From Nitrosomonadaceae bacterium (lineage in GTDB: Bacteria > Pseudomonadota > Gammaproteobacteria > Burkholderiales > Nitrosomonadaceae), in contig CANIWY010000012.1 of assembly GCA_947471695.1 (NCBI GenBank), positions 1-19,907 of the forward strand: 19,907 bases of DNA. Reading direction: 5' to 3'. The position numbers were made by a program, and so were the translations under genes. Below, one piece after another: positions 1-7,016 of the stretch. Below the pieces are notes generated by a model, which worked only from the letters and a program-made list of their open reading frames with translations, made no database searches and was not told the DNA's origin. Numbering within the stretch: position 1 is the first letter of the stretch; every line of letters starts with the position of its first letter.

Positions 1-55
1 CAATATCCAAGAGATGATCGTTAAACCGAAGTATTGATTCTGATCAGGAGCAAAG

Positions 56-502
56 ATGCGATTGACGACCAAGGGACGGTTTGCAGTAACTGCAATGATC
101 GATCTGGCACTGCATGGTGATAATGGACCGGTCACGTTAGCCGGTATCAGCGAGCGACAAAAGATTTCGCTCTCTTATCTGGAGCAACTATTCGGAAAAC
201 TAAGGCGCAGCAACCTAGTGAGCAGTGTTCGCGGTCCCGGCGGCGGATATCGATTGATGCGTCCGATGAATGAAGTCTCAGTGGCTGACATCATCCTCGC
301 CGTGGATGAGCCCATTGATGCCACTCAGTGCAAGGGTAAGGAGAATTGCCATAACGACCAACGCTGCATGACACATGGCCTTTGGACCAGCCTCAATACC
401 AAGATACGAGACTACCTGACCCTGGTCACACTCGAACAACTGGTCACGAGCCCAAAAGTAAAAAATGTCTCTGTATTGCAAGATCTTCGGGTACACAAAT
501 AG
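56..502 (+). CDS. iscR: Rrf2-family Fe-S transcription regulator IscR
   Basis: This 148-residue protein is an Rrf2-family winged-helix repressor that senses Fe-S status and controls Fe-S assembly genes. The N-terminal helix-turn-helix covers about residues 1-60 (start MRLTTKGRFAVTAMIDLA), with the wing signature RGPGGGYRL at 59-67. The [2Fe-2S] ligand set is complete: C92, C98 and C104 in a C-x5-C-x5-C pattern plus H107, the same numbering as E. coli IscR; length is slightly short of the E. coli protein. The ATG is preceded by AGGAG (46-50), five bases upstream, which fixes the start. It lies 16 bases ahead of a cysteine desulfurase and is probably co-transcribed with it. The promoter lies at or beyond the left edge of the window, and I see no convincing IscR operator in the 55 bases available. 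Identity is very likely; the regulon is inferred. Confidence 0.95.
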   Translation: MRLTTKGRFAVTAMIDLALHGDNGPVTLAGISERQKISLSYLEQLFGKLRRSNLVSSVRGPGGGYRLMRPMNEVSVADIILAVDEPIDATQCKGKENCHNDQRCMTHGLWTSLNTKIRDYLTLVTLEQLVTSPKVKNVSVLQDLRVHK

Positions 503-518
503 CCAGAGAAATTTAAAG

Positions 519-1685
519 ATGAATAGAAGGTTACAAATCTATTTTGATCATAATGCCAGCACTGCGGTGGATGATGCGGTGCTTGATGTGATGATGCCTT
601 ATTTCCAAGGTGACTTCAGTAATCCTTCCAGTCGCCATCTCAATGGAATGGCAGCTCGTCGGGCGGTAGACCAAGCACGTGAGCAAGTGGCTGACTCTGT
701 CGACGTACGGCCAGAACAGGTAATCTTCTGCAGCGGTGGTTCAGAGGCCAACAATCTCTTCATCCAAGGAGCGGCAGGCTACCTAAAGCCCACCCGGATC
801 ATCGTCAGTGCGATTGAACATCCTTGCGTAATGCGCCCCGCCCAGGAGCTAGCGCGGAGAGGACATGAGAAATGGAATTTGCGGCGGTTGGCGGTAGATC
901 ATCTTGGGCGAGTGCTCCTGAATGATGCCACTGATGCCATGACGGAACAACAAACTGGACTGGTATCAGTGATGCTAGCGAATAATGAGACCGGCGTAAT
1001 TCAGGATGTATCAGCGATTGCAGAAAAAGCTCGGGAGCATGGCGCATGGATGCACACCGATGCGGTGCAGGCCTTTGGAAAGATTCCGATAAATTTTGAG
1101 GCGCTCCGAGTACATGCCATGACACTGTCAGGCCACAAGATTTATGGTCCTAAAGGGTCTGCTGCTCTGATTGTGGATAAACGGTTATTGCTCAAGGCAC
1201 TCATCTTTGGAGGGGGCCAGGAGAATGGGCTGCGTTCAGGTACAGAGAATGTACCCGCGATCGTTGGACTTGGTGCTGCCTGTGAACTGGCCAAGACTCG
1301 CATGATCGAGATGACAGCGCGTACTCAAGTCATCCACAATCGTTTGGAACAAGGACTGATTGCAATGGGTGCTGTCATCTTTGGTCTAGGGGCATCACGC
1401 TTACCAAATACCTGTTACTTTGCGATCCCTGGTATCGAGGGTGATACCCTGGCAGTCCGATTAGACAAGGTCGGCTTTGCAGTAGCCAGTGGTGCCGCCT
1501 GCTCCAGCGCAACCCCGGGCCAAAGCCATGTACTAGAAGCGATGGGGGTCGACCCCACCATGGCACGTTGTGCAATACGGGTCAGTCTAGGCGGAACCAA
1601 CACGCCGTCGCAGATCGAAGATTTCCTGACGGCATTAGATAGTACGGCGGCAGAATTAAGACGTATGAGTCTAGCTACGGCATAG
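519..1685 (+). CDS. PLP-dependent cysteine desulfurase (IscS/NifS family, group I)
   Basis: This 388-residue enzyme removes sulfur from L-cysteine as an enzyme-bound persulfide, giving alanine, and supplies sulfur for Fe-S clusters or thiolation. The fold-type I aminotransferase core is complete: YFDHNAST at 8-15, H101, D181 and Q184 around the cofactor, the Schiff-base lysine K207 in SGHKIYGPKG, RSGTEN at 239-244, and the persulfide cysteine C328 in ASGAACSSATPG. I place the start at the ATG at 519, which gives the family N-terminus MNRRLQIYFDHNAS and no overlap with iscR; an in-frame ATG at 465 would overlap iscR by 38 bases and add 18 unrelated residues. It is shorter than E. coli IscS (404 residues) and ends soon after the C-terminal helix, apparently without the IscU-docking tail. 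No iscU, iscA, hscBA or fdx follows. It could be a second NifS-like desulfurase rather than the housekeeping IscS, so I leave the symbol empty. Confidence 0.9.
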   Translation: MNRRLQIYFDHNASTAVDDAVLDVMMPYFQGDFSNPSSRHLNGMAARRAVDQAREQVADSVDVRPEQVIFCSGGSEANNLFIQGAAGYLKPTRIIVSAIEHPCVMRPAQELARRGHEKWNLRRLAVDHLGRVLLNDATDAMTEQQTGLVSVMLANNETGVIQDVSAIAEKAREHGAWMHTDAVQAFGKIPINFEALRVHAMTLSGHKIYGPKGSAALIVDKRLLLKALIFGGGQENGLRSGTENVPAIVGLGAACELAKTRMIEMTARTQVIHNRLEQGLIAMGAVIFGLGASRLPNTCYFAIPGIEGDTLAVRLDKVGFAVASGAACSSATPGQSHVLEAMGVDPTMARCAIRVSLGGTNTPSQIEDFLTALDSTAAELRRMSLATA

Positions 1686-2079
1686 AGGCTACATGGAAAT
1701 TGATAATACTTAACAACTGTACCCCCCCATTTCCTCCAAGATCTAATTGCCCCAATCGAACCATACTCATCACCCACCCTAACCCGAAAGTGAATTTTCA
1801 CTCTAGAGGAGTGACTTCAAGTTTCAGTCTGCTAATAATATTAGCCTTGCATTATCCTCCGCCAGAATCTAATCGTGCTCTGCTTAATTTCCACAAACCA
1901 AAGCGTTTCAGTATCACTCGATATCCTGATAATTTTCCTCCCTCGCCTTCCCATCTAATCCCATCATGATCCAAATATGTTCAGATAGATTGCCAATTTC
2001 CACGTAGAATAATCAAAACAGGAATCAAGTCTTGTCTGGTACTCTTTGCACCAGAAATAGCCACTAGAGGAGTAACAAA
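1686..2079. other. intergenic stretch, no supported gene
   Basis: These 394 bases hold no gene I can support. The open frame at 1700-1969 gives a proline- and serine-rich product without recognisable family, signal peptide or ribosome site. A six-base hairpin, TCACTC (1798-1803) and GAGTGA (1809-1814), is present without a following T run. The 13-base string CTAGAGGAGTGAC at 1803-1815 recurs with one change as CTAGAGGAGTAAC at 2064-2076, where it provides the ribosome site of the next gene. A promoter for the downstream genes probably lies here, but I see no good -35/-10 pair. Confidence 0.5.
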
Positions 2080-2250
2080 TTGGCACAGCCAAATTTCCAA
2101 TATGAAAAGCGCCAGAAAGATCTAGCTAAGAAAAAGAAACAAGAAGAAAAAAGACAGCGCAAGCTCGATAAAGGTAAGACACCATCCGACGAAAATCCAG
2201 ACCCTGATCAGGTAGAAGCAGAGTCGACGGATGTAGGTAAGGCTGAATAG
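2080..2250 (+). CDS. small lysine-rich conserved protein, TTG start
   Basis: This 56-residue protein is too short for usual ORF cut-offs. It reads MAQPNFQYEKRQKDLAKKKK at the start (TTG read as Met) and then a highly basic helix to about residue 32 (EEKRQRKLDKGK), followed by an acidic tail (about 35-56, DENPDPDQVEAEST). The start is supported by AGAGGAG at 2066-2072, seven bases before TTG, one of the best ribosome sites in the window. The opening pattern, a short A-x-P-N-x-x-Y/F-E-K-R-Q-K/R-E/D-L-A-K-K-K-K block, is one I recall from small uncharacterised proteins common in Beta- and Gammaproteobacteria; function is unknown. The charge split (basic helix, acidic tail) suggests nucleic-acid or ribosome contact, which is inference. 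It lies 37 bases upstream of the Sel1 protein gene. Confidence 0.75.
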   Translation: MAQPNFQYEKRQKDLAKKKKQEEKRQRKLDKGKTPSDENPDPDQVEAESTDVGKAE

Positions 2251-2287
2251 ATCAGACCCTATTAATTGAACTCCCGCTGAGTAAATT

Positions 2288-3520
2288 ATGTGGTTATTAA
2301 CCTTTACGGGTTTGATACTTATATCTCTGGCACTCCCAGTCTTTGCAGGAGACTTTGAGGATGGTAGGCAGTTTGCTGCTAGCAGAGATTACACCCGGGC
2401 TGTGGCATCCTTTAAGAAGGCAGCGGAACAGGGGAATATGGATGCCCAATTCAACCTGGGCGTGATGTATGCACGTGGTCAAGGGGTTGCGCAGAATGAA
2501 CAACAGGCGGTGGCATGGTACCGCCTAGCAGCAGACCAGGGGGACCCTCCAGCTCAAGCGATTCTAGGATTCATGTATCTCAAGGGACGAGGCATCCAGC
2601 AAGATAACAAGGAGGCCGCATCCTGGTACCTCAAGGCTGCTGAAAAAAATCATGCGGAGGCTCAGTATAGCCTGGGGGTCTTATACGCTAAAGGAACCGG
2701 TGTATTACTGGATGACCGTCAGGCTGTGTCTTGGTACCTCAAGGCAGCCGAGCAGAGTCATCCAGGGGCTCAATTCAACTTAGGATTCATGTACGCCAAA
2801 GGCCGCGGGGTTGCCCAAGACGAAAAACAGGCCGCGATCTGGTATCGAAAGGCTGCCGAGCAGGGGGATGTTCCGTCTCAGGCAATTCTAGGGTTCATGT
2901 ACCTCAAGGGGCAAGGTGTCCCCCAAGATGATCCAGAGGCCGTGACATGGTATCTCAAGGCCGCTGAGAGGGGTCACCCATGGGCACAATATAATCTAGG
3001 TGTAATGTACGCGAAGGGGAGGGAGGTCGAACAAGACGAGCACCAGGCAGTGATCTGGTATCGTAGGGCAGCAGATCAGGGCTACGTGGACGCTCAGTAC
3101 AATCTAGGCGTGATGTATGCAAGAGGCCGAGGGGTTGCACAGGATGAGCAACAGGCCCTGATCTGGTACCGTAAGGCAGCAGATCAAGGATATGCGGATG
3201 CTCAGTACAATCTGGGCGTGATGTATGCAAAAGGCCGCGGGGTCGCACAGGATGATCAGCAGGCCGTGACTTGGTATCGTAAGGCAGCAGATCAGGGGGA
3301 TACCGATGCACAGTATAATTTAGGTATTAGATATGCTGACGGCAAAGGAATTAGCCAGGACTATGTCGAGGCGTATATGTGGTTCAGCCTCGCGACTGTT
3401 GGTGGCGAGGAGAGGGCTGTCAAGAATCGTTCTACCATCGAAGCAAAAATGACACGTGAGCAGATTGCTGAAGCTCGACGACGAGCATCTGCATGGGTAA
3501 AATCAGAGCCGAGAAGTTAA
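2288..3520 (+). CDS. secreted Sel1-repeat (TPR-like) protein
   Basis: This 410-residue protein has an N-terminal signal sequence with a hydrophobic core at about 2-17 and a probable signal peptidase I site after LPVFA (20/21), so it should be periplasmic or exported. There is no lipobox cysteine. After a half-repeat at 23-48 come nine Sel1-type repeats of 36 residues (about 49-372) with the consensus A-Q-x-N-L-G-x-M-Y-x-x-G-x-G-V-x-Q-D-x-x-Q-A-x-x-W-Y-x-K-A-A. The last repeat diverges (YMWFSLAT) and leads into a charged capping helix with REQIAEARRRA near the C-terminus, typical of Sel1 arrays. Such solenoids act as protein-binding scaffolds; the partner cannot be told from sequence. The ribosome site is weak. 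The stop is seven bases before xthA, so the two are probably co-transcribed, although no functional link between an exported scaffold and a DNA-repair enzyme is evident. Confidence 0.9.
   Translation: MWLLTFTGLILISLALPVFAGDFEDGRQFAASRDYTRAVASFKKAAEQGNMDAQFNLGVMYARGQGVAQNEQQAVAWYRLAADQGDPPAQAILGFMYLKGRGIQQDNKEAASWYLKAAEKNHAEAQYSLGVLYAKGTGVLLDDRQAVSWYLKAAEQSHPGAQFNLGFMYAKGRGVAQDEKQAAIWYRKAAEQGDVPSQAILGFMYLKGQGVPQDDPEAVTWYLKAAERGHPWAQYNLGVMYAKGREVEQDEHQAVIWYRRAADQGYVDAQYNLGVMYARGRGVAQDEQQALIWYRKAADQGYADAQYNLGVMYAKGRGVAQDDQQAVTWYRKAADQGDTDAQYNLGIRYADGKGISQDYVEAYMWFSLATVGGEERAVKNRSTIEAKMTREQIAEARRRASAWVKSEPRS
2432..3403 (+). repeat. nine 108-bp coding repeats (Sel1 units)
   Basis: Nine consecutive 108-base units encode the Sel1 repeats. 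Units 7 and 8 (about 3080-3295) are the most alike at DNA level, sharing long identical stretches such as GATGTATGCAA and CGTAAGGCAGCAGATCA. Units 2 and 5 share the rare AILGFMYLKG core, and units 1 and 4 share AQFNLG, pointing to an older three-unit duplication. It is an intragenic repeat, not a CRISPR array. Confidence 0.9.
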
Positions 3521-3527
3521 TCTCAAT

Positions 3528-4295
3528 ATGAAGATTGTCACCTGGAATGTCAATTCCATTAAAGTCCGACTTCCACAAGTTATCGATTGGCTAGTGATCA
3601 ATCAACCTGATGTGTTGTGCCTACAGGAAACCAAACTGCAAGACGAGAACTTTCCACTAGCAGAGATCACTGCAGCAGGATATCAGGCAAGCTATTCTGG
3701 ACAGAAAACCTATAACGGCGTCGCATTGATTAGCAAACACTCATTCAATGAAGTCATCAGTTCTATACCCGCCCTAGAGGATCATCAGAAACGTGTTCTG
3801 GCAGCAACCTATGGCGACATAAGAGTAATTTGTATCTATGTCCCGAATGGTGAAAGTGTCGAGTCAGAAAAGTATCAATACAAGCTCAAATGGTTGACCG
3901 CTCTGAATCTATGGTTGCGAGATGAGCTACATAAATATCCGAAACTAGTACTGCTAGGTGATTTTAATATTGCGCCAGAAGAGTGTGATGTACATGACCC
4001 TGAGCTATGGCGGGGGAAGGTTCTTTTCAGCCAGCCAGAGAAAGATGCATTCCGAGAGCTGATCAATCTCGGTCTCGTGGATAGCTTCCGATTATTCAAT
4101 CAGCCAGAAAAATTATATACTTGGTGGGACTACCGGATGATGGCCTTTCGTCGCAATTTAGGTATGCGAATAGACCACATTCTGCTGAGTAATGACCTTG
4201 CTAAGGTTTGTACCTCATGTGTCATCGACAAAGAAGCTCGAAAATTCGAACGGCCATCAGATCACGCTCCAGTGATTGTGGAGCTGGCGATATAG
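3528..4295 (+). CDS. xthA: exodeoxyribonuclease III (AP endonuclease)
   Basis: This 255-residue protein belongs to the exonuclease III / EEP superfamily, which cuts DNA 5' to abasic sites and removes 3' blocking groups in base-excision repair, in the cytoplasm with Mg2+. All catalytic landmarks are present: N7 in TWNVNS, E34 in LQETK, Y104 in CIYVPNG, D145 and N147 in GDFNIAP, D216 in RIDHIL and the D245-H246 pair in SDHAPV. Also visible are YNGVA and the W-W-D-Y segment around 199-202. Length is close to the family norm (about 255-270). The ATG is seven bases after the Sel1 gene stop; a GAGAAG run in the end of that gene can serve as ribosome site. The stop codon lies inside a small inverted repeat. 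It converges on mltG. Confidence 0.95.
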   Translation: MKIVTWNVNSIKVRLPQVIDWLVINQPDVLCLQETKLQDENFPLAEITAAGYQASYSGQKTYNGVALISKHSFNEVISSIPALEDHQKRVLAATYGDIRVICIYVPNGESVESEKYQYKLKWLTALNLWLRDELHKYPKLVLLGDFNIAPEECDVHDPELWRGKVLFSQPEKDAFRELINLGLVDSFRLFNQPEKLYTWWDYRMMAFRRNLGMRIDHILLSNDLAKVCTSCVIDKEARKFERPSDHAPVIVELAI

Positions 4296-4314
4296 CACTT
4301 CATCAGGAAGTGCT
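4294..4314. other. perfect 8-bp inverted repeat at xthA stop
   Basis: AGCACTTC (4294-4301) and GAAGTGCT (4307-4314) form a perfect stem with a five-base loop at the xthA stop codon. A second inverted repeat, CTAAAAT (4342-4348) with ATTTTAG (4361-4367), follows in the same 116-base convergent gap. Neither has a classic T run after it, so they could protect 3' ends or be weak terminators for xthA and mltG. Function is inferred from position only. Confidence 0.4.
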
Positions 4315-4411
4315 GGGCGTAATATGGGGAGACAGATAAGACTAAAATTCTCCACGCTTTATTTTAGGGCAGCCTTCCAAACCCTTCTGCAGATGCAATA
4401 GAGTGGTCTCA

Positions 4412-5398
4412 TCATTTCTGATACTTTGAAACTGCACGATTGTGATCTGTCAGACTACTAGAAAAGTGTGACTCCCCATTGCCCTTTGCAACGAAGTACA
4501 GAGCACTAGTCTTGGCCGGATTCAGCGCTGCCTGAATTGAGGCCATTCCCGGCAGAGCGATCGGTGTTGGAGGCAAGCCGCTCCGAGTGTAGGTGTTATA
4601 TTCCTGATCCGTCAGTAAATCCTTCTTACGTAAGTTACCGTCAAATTTATCCCCCAATCCATAAATAACAGTAGGATCCGTTTGAAGACGCATACCTATC
4701 CTTAGGCGGTTAATGAATACGCCGGCGACATTGCTCCGATCACTCTCCCTTCCAGTTTCTTTTTCAACGATAGATGCCAAAATCAAGGCCTGATAGGTAT
4801 CCGTCAATGGGAGATTCTTGGCCCGGCCAGACCAAGCGATATTGAGATTATTCTGCATTGCATGGTAAGCACGCTTCAGTATCGCAACGTCGCTATTGCC
4901 CCGGACGAAATAATAGGTGTCGGGCGAGAATAATCCCTCCGCCATCGTTTCACTGGCACCGATTAACTGCATGACCTCCAAATCGGTCAAGCCGGCGGTG
5001 TCATGCCGAAGCGCGGGATGTTCATTCAAGGTTTTTCTGAGCTGAGAGAAAGTCCACCCCTCTATGAACCTAACCTCGCTCTGATTAACGTCGCCATTGG
5101 TGACTCGTCTTAGTAGTTGCCATGACGAAATGCTCTCAGTGAGCTCGTAGTCTCCCGCTTTGAGTAACGAGGAGTAGCCCATTAACCGTGATAATAGTAT
5201 GAATGACCAGGTATCGTGTAAAGCACCTGCTCTGGCTAGCTGCTTAGCAACAGTTCTAAGACTACTACCTGGTTTGATGGAGAGTTCGTAGGGAGTTACG
5301 GGAAGTTGGACAGGATCTTGAATATGATATGCAAACCACCCAGAAAATAAGGAAGTAGCAATCAAGACTAAGAGAATTATGCGTTTTAGTATATGCAT
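4412..5398 (-). CDS. mltG: endolytic murein transglycosylase MltG (YceG)
   Basis: This 328-residue inner-membrane protein cleaves nascent glycan strands and is thought to set their length by terminating synthesis. A single N-terminal membrane segment (about 7-24) anchors it with the rest in the periplasm. A LysM-like subdomain follows (about 38-100), then the YceG catalytic domain with GLFSPDTYYF (155-164), the catalytic glutamate E212 in LASIVEKETG (208-216), and the signature NRLRIGMRLQTDPTVIYG downstream. GLPPTPIALPG and the final LYFVAKGNGESHFSSSL complete the family pattern. Length matches E. coli MltG (340). It is 35 bases after fabF in the same direction and is the last gene of the operon here; the tmk gene that often follows mltG is absent, and xthA converges instead. 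Confidence 0.95.
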   Translation of the reverse strand: MHILKRIILLVLIATSLFSGWFAYHIQDPVQLPVTPYELSIKPGSSLRTVAKQLARAGALHDTWSFILLSRLMGYSSLLKAGDYELTESISSWQLLRRVTNGDVNQSEVRFIEGWTFSQLRKTLNEHPALRHDTAGLTDLEVMQLIGASETMAEGLFSPDTYYFVRGNSDVAILKRAYHAMQNNLNIAWSGRAKNLPLTDTYQALILASIVEKETGRESDRSNVAGVFINRLRIGMRLQTDPTVIYGLGDKFDGNLRKKDLLTDQEYNTYTRSGLPPTPIALPGMASIQAALNPAKTSALYFVAKGNGESHFSSSLTDHNRAVSKYQK

Positions 5399-5433
5399 CT
5401 CTTGCAGATACTCACTACACTACGACAGCCTGG

Positions 5434-6681
5434 TCAGACCTTACGGAAGACCAGCGTACCGTTTGTGCCCCCAAATCCAAACGAATTTGACATCGCCGCA
5501 TTGATCTTCATATCCCTTGCGGTATTAGGAACATAATCCAAATCACACTGCGGGTCTTGGTTAAAAATATTAATGGTCGGAGGTGCGACCTGATGATATA
5601 CAGCCAGTGCGGAGAAGATTGCCTCCACCCCACCCGCTGCACCAAGCAAATGGCCAGTCATGGACTTGGTAGAGTTAACGACAAGATCTTTTGCATGTTC
5701 ACCAAAACAGCGTTTTATCGCCATCGTTTCAGCCAGATCGCCCAAGGGTGTTGAAGTACCATGAGCATTGATGTAGTCCATCTCATCACTACCCATACCC
5801 GCGTTCTTAAGCGCAATCCTCATGCAGCGAGCTGCACCTTCACCATCTTCAGAGGGTGCGGTCATATGGTGAGCATCTGCACTCATGCCAAAACCCGCCA
5901 GCTCAGCGTAGATCTTTGCGCCCCGACGCTTGGCATGCTCCATCTCTTCCAATACCACAATACCCGCCCCTTCACCCAGCACAAAACCATCCCTATCTAT
6001 GTCCCACGGCCGACTTGCGGTGACAGGGTCGTCATTGCGAGTTGAGAGCGCACGCGCTGAAGCGAAACCTCCGATGGTGAGTGGGGTTACACACGATTCC
6101 GTTCCACCGGCAACCATCATATCCGCATCCCCGTACTCGATCATACGTGCGGAATCTCCAATACAATGAGTCGCGGTAGTGCAGGCAGTAACGATGGCCA
6201 GATTTGGTCCCTTGAAGCCAAACATGATCGACAGATTACCCGCCACCATATTGATGATGACGCTAGGAACAAAGAATGGGGAGATTTTACGAGGACCGCC
6301 AGCAAGATAAACATCATGGGTTCCTTCGATCATTGGCAGACCGCCAATACCAGAACCGATGTTTACGCCGATACGTTCTGCATCAAGATCCCCACTAGCA
6401 ATATCGTCAATACCCGCGTCTTTTATCGCTTGGATGGCTGCTGCCATACCGTAATGGATAAAGGTATCCATACGACGAGCTTCTTTAGTGGAGATGTATT
6501 GCGTGATGTCGAAACCCTTTACCTCACCCGCTATTTGTGAGGAAAAGGGTGTGGCATCGAACCGACTAATTCGATCGATACCAGACTTTCCTGCGAGGAT
6601 ATTCGCCCATGCATCTGGAATAGTGTTGCCAACAGGCGAAACAATACCCAGCCCTGTAATGACTACTCTACGCTTGGACAA
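5434..6681 (-). CDS. fabF: beta-ketoacyl-ACP synthase II
   Basis: This 415-residue thiolase-fold condensing enzyme extends acyl-ACP with malonyl-ACP in fatty-acid elongation. The catalytic triad is complete: C167 in VTACTTATH, H307 in NAHGTSTPLGD and H344 in KSMTGHLLGAAGG, with K339 just upstream. The glycine-rich C-terminus NSFGFGGTNGTLVF is present. The start codon is TTG (6679-6681 on the plus strand reads CAA); no in-frame ATG lies between it and acpP and no clear ribosome site precedes it, but the N-terminus MSKRRVVITGLGIVSPVG is the family one. It is 34 bases after acpP, the usual acpP-fabF pair, so it is probably translated from the same mRNA at a lower rate than ACP, which is inference. 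Confidence 0.97.
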   Translation of the reverse strand: MSKRRVVITGLGIVSPVGNTIPDAWANILAGKSGIDRISRFDATPFSSQIAGEVKGFDITQYISTKEARRMDTFIHYGMAAAIQAIKDAGIDDIASGDLDAERIGVNIGSGIGGLPMIEGTHDVYLAGGPRKISPFFVPSVIINMVAGNLSIMFGFKGPNLAIVTACTTATHCIGDSARMIEYGDADMMVAGGTESCVTPLTIGGFASARALSTRNDDPVTASRPWDIDRDGFVLGEGAGIVVLEEMEHAKRRGAKIYAELAGFGMSADAHHMTAPSEDGEGAARCMRIALKNAGMGSDEMDYINAHGTSTPLGDLAETMAIKRCFGEHAKDLVVNSTKSMTGHLLGAAGGVEAIFSALAVYHQVAPPTINIFNQDPQCDLDYVPNTARDMKINAAMSNSFGFGGTNGTLVFRKV

Positions 6682-6715
6682 GATAGTCTTGACATGGGTC
6701 GTCGTTAAAACCGAA

Positions 6716-6952
6716 TTAGCTCTTCTGGGAGTTTATGTAATCAATCGCCTGCTGAACGGTATTGATTTTCTCCGCCTGCTCGTCTGGGATTTCACACTCA
6801 AATTCTTCTTCCAAAGCCATGACTAGTTCAACGGTATCAAGTGAGTCTGCACCCAAGTCATCTACGAAAGATGATTCGTTGTTAACTTCAGCCTCATTTA
6901 CACCTAGTTGCTCGGCTACGATCTTTTTTATGCGCTGTTCCACATTTTCCAT
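6716..6952 (-). CDS. acpP: acyl carrier protein
   Basis: This 78-residue acidic four-helix protein carries growing acyl chains on a 4'-phosphopantetheine attached to the serine of the GADSLDTVELVMALEEEF motif (about residues 34-51). Length and composition match E. coli AcpP (78 residues), and the acidic helix II that docks FabD, FabG, FabH and FabF is conserved. The ATG is preceded by AAGGGG with a six-base gap, a strong ribosome site suitable for a highly expressed protein. It sits 34 bases ahead of fabF, and the 233-base gap after fabG suggests its own promoter, consistent with the candidate at 6990-7016. Confidence 0.98.
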   Translation of the reverse strand: MENVEQRIKKIVAEQLGVNEAEVNNESSFVDDLGADSLDTVELVMALEEEFECEIPDEQAEKINTVQQAIDYINSQKS

Positions 6953-6962
6953 CAGATACCCC

Positions 6963-6980
6963 TTTTCTTAGATAAGAAAA
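6963..6980 (-). repeat. perfect 8-bp palindrome next to acpP ribosome site
   Basis: TTTTCTTA (6963-6970) and TAAGAAAA (6973-6980) are exact inverted copies separated by two bases. On the coding strand the palindrome ends directly at the AGGGG of the acpP ribosome site. If the candidate -10 at 6990-6995 is right, transcription starts at about 6982-6984, and this palindrome would form a stem at the very 5' end of the mRNA or serve as an operator at +1. Confidence 0.6.
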
Positions 6981-6989
6981 AACTACACC

Positions 6990-7016
6990 ATTTTAGCAAA
7001 TTTTCGGTATTTGCAA
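6990..7016 (-). promoter_or_regulatory. candidate acpP promoter
   Basis: On the minus strand TTGCAA (7011-7016) is followed 15 bases later by TAAAAT (6990-6995), a good -10 with a short spacer; shifting the -35 by one or two bases gives spacers of 16-17 with poorer hexamers. The -35 side overlaps a palindrome, GGTATT (7006-7011) and AATACC (7015-7020), which could bind a regulator. The location, 38 bases before the acpP start, is sensible. Not verified. Confidence 0.4.

Noticed and set aside
1..55. IscR operator ahead of iscR
   Set aside because: No match to the known type 1 or type 2 IscR sites in the 55 bases present; the promoter may lie outside the window.
465..518. 18-residue N-terminal extension of the desulfurase
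   Set aside because: It overlaps iscR by 38 bases and has no similarity to the family; the ATG at 519 gives the expected start.
1700..1969. 89-codon open frame in the gap after the desulfurase gene
   Set aside because: Its product is proline- and serine-rich with no family resemblance, signal sequence or ribosome site, and it ends without any neighbour coupling.
1990..2010. TTGCCA and TAGAAT as promoter for the small lysine-rich gene
   Set aside because: The spacer is nine bases, far too short for sigma-70.
2955..3311. 118-codon reverse-strand frame opposite the Sel1 gene
   Set aside because: It exists only because the 108-base repeats keep the opposite frame open; its product is a repetitive shadow.
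2432..3403. Regular repeats considered as a CRISPR array
   Set aside because: The repeats are 108 bases, contiguous, without spacers, and encode Sel1 units in frame.
6166..6540. Forward-strand frames opposite fabF and acpP (several of 60-124 codons)
   Set aside because: They lie wholly within strongly conserved genes on the other strand and have no family signature.
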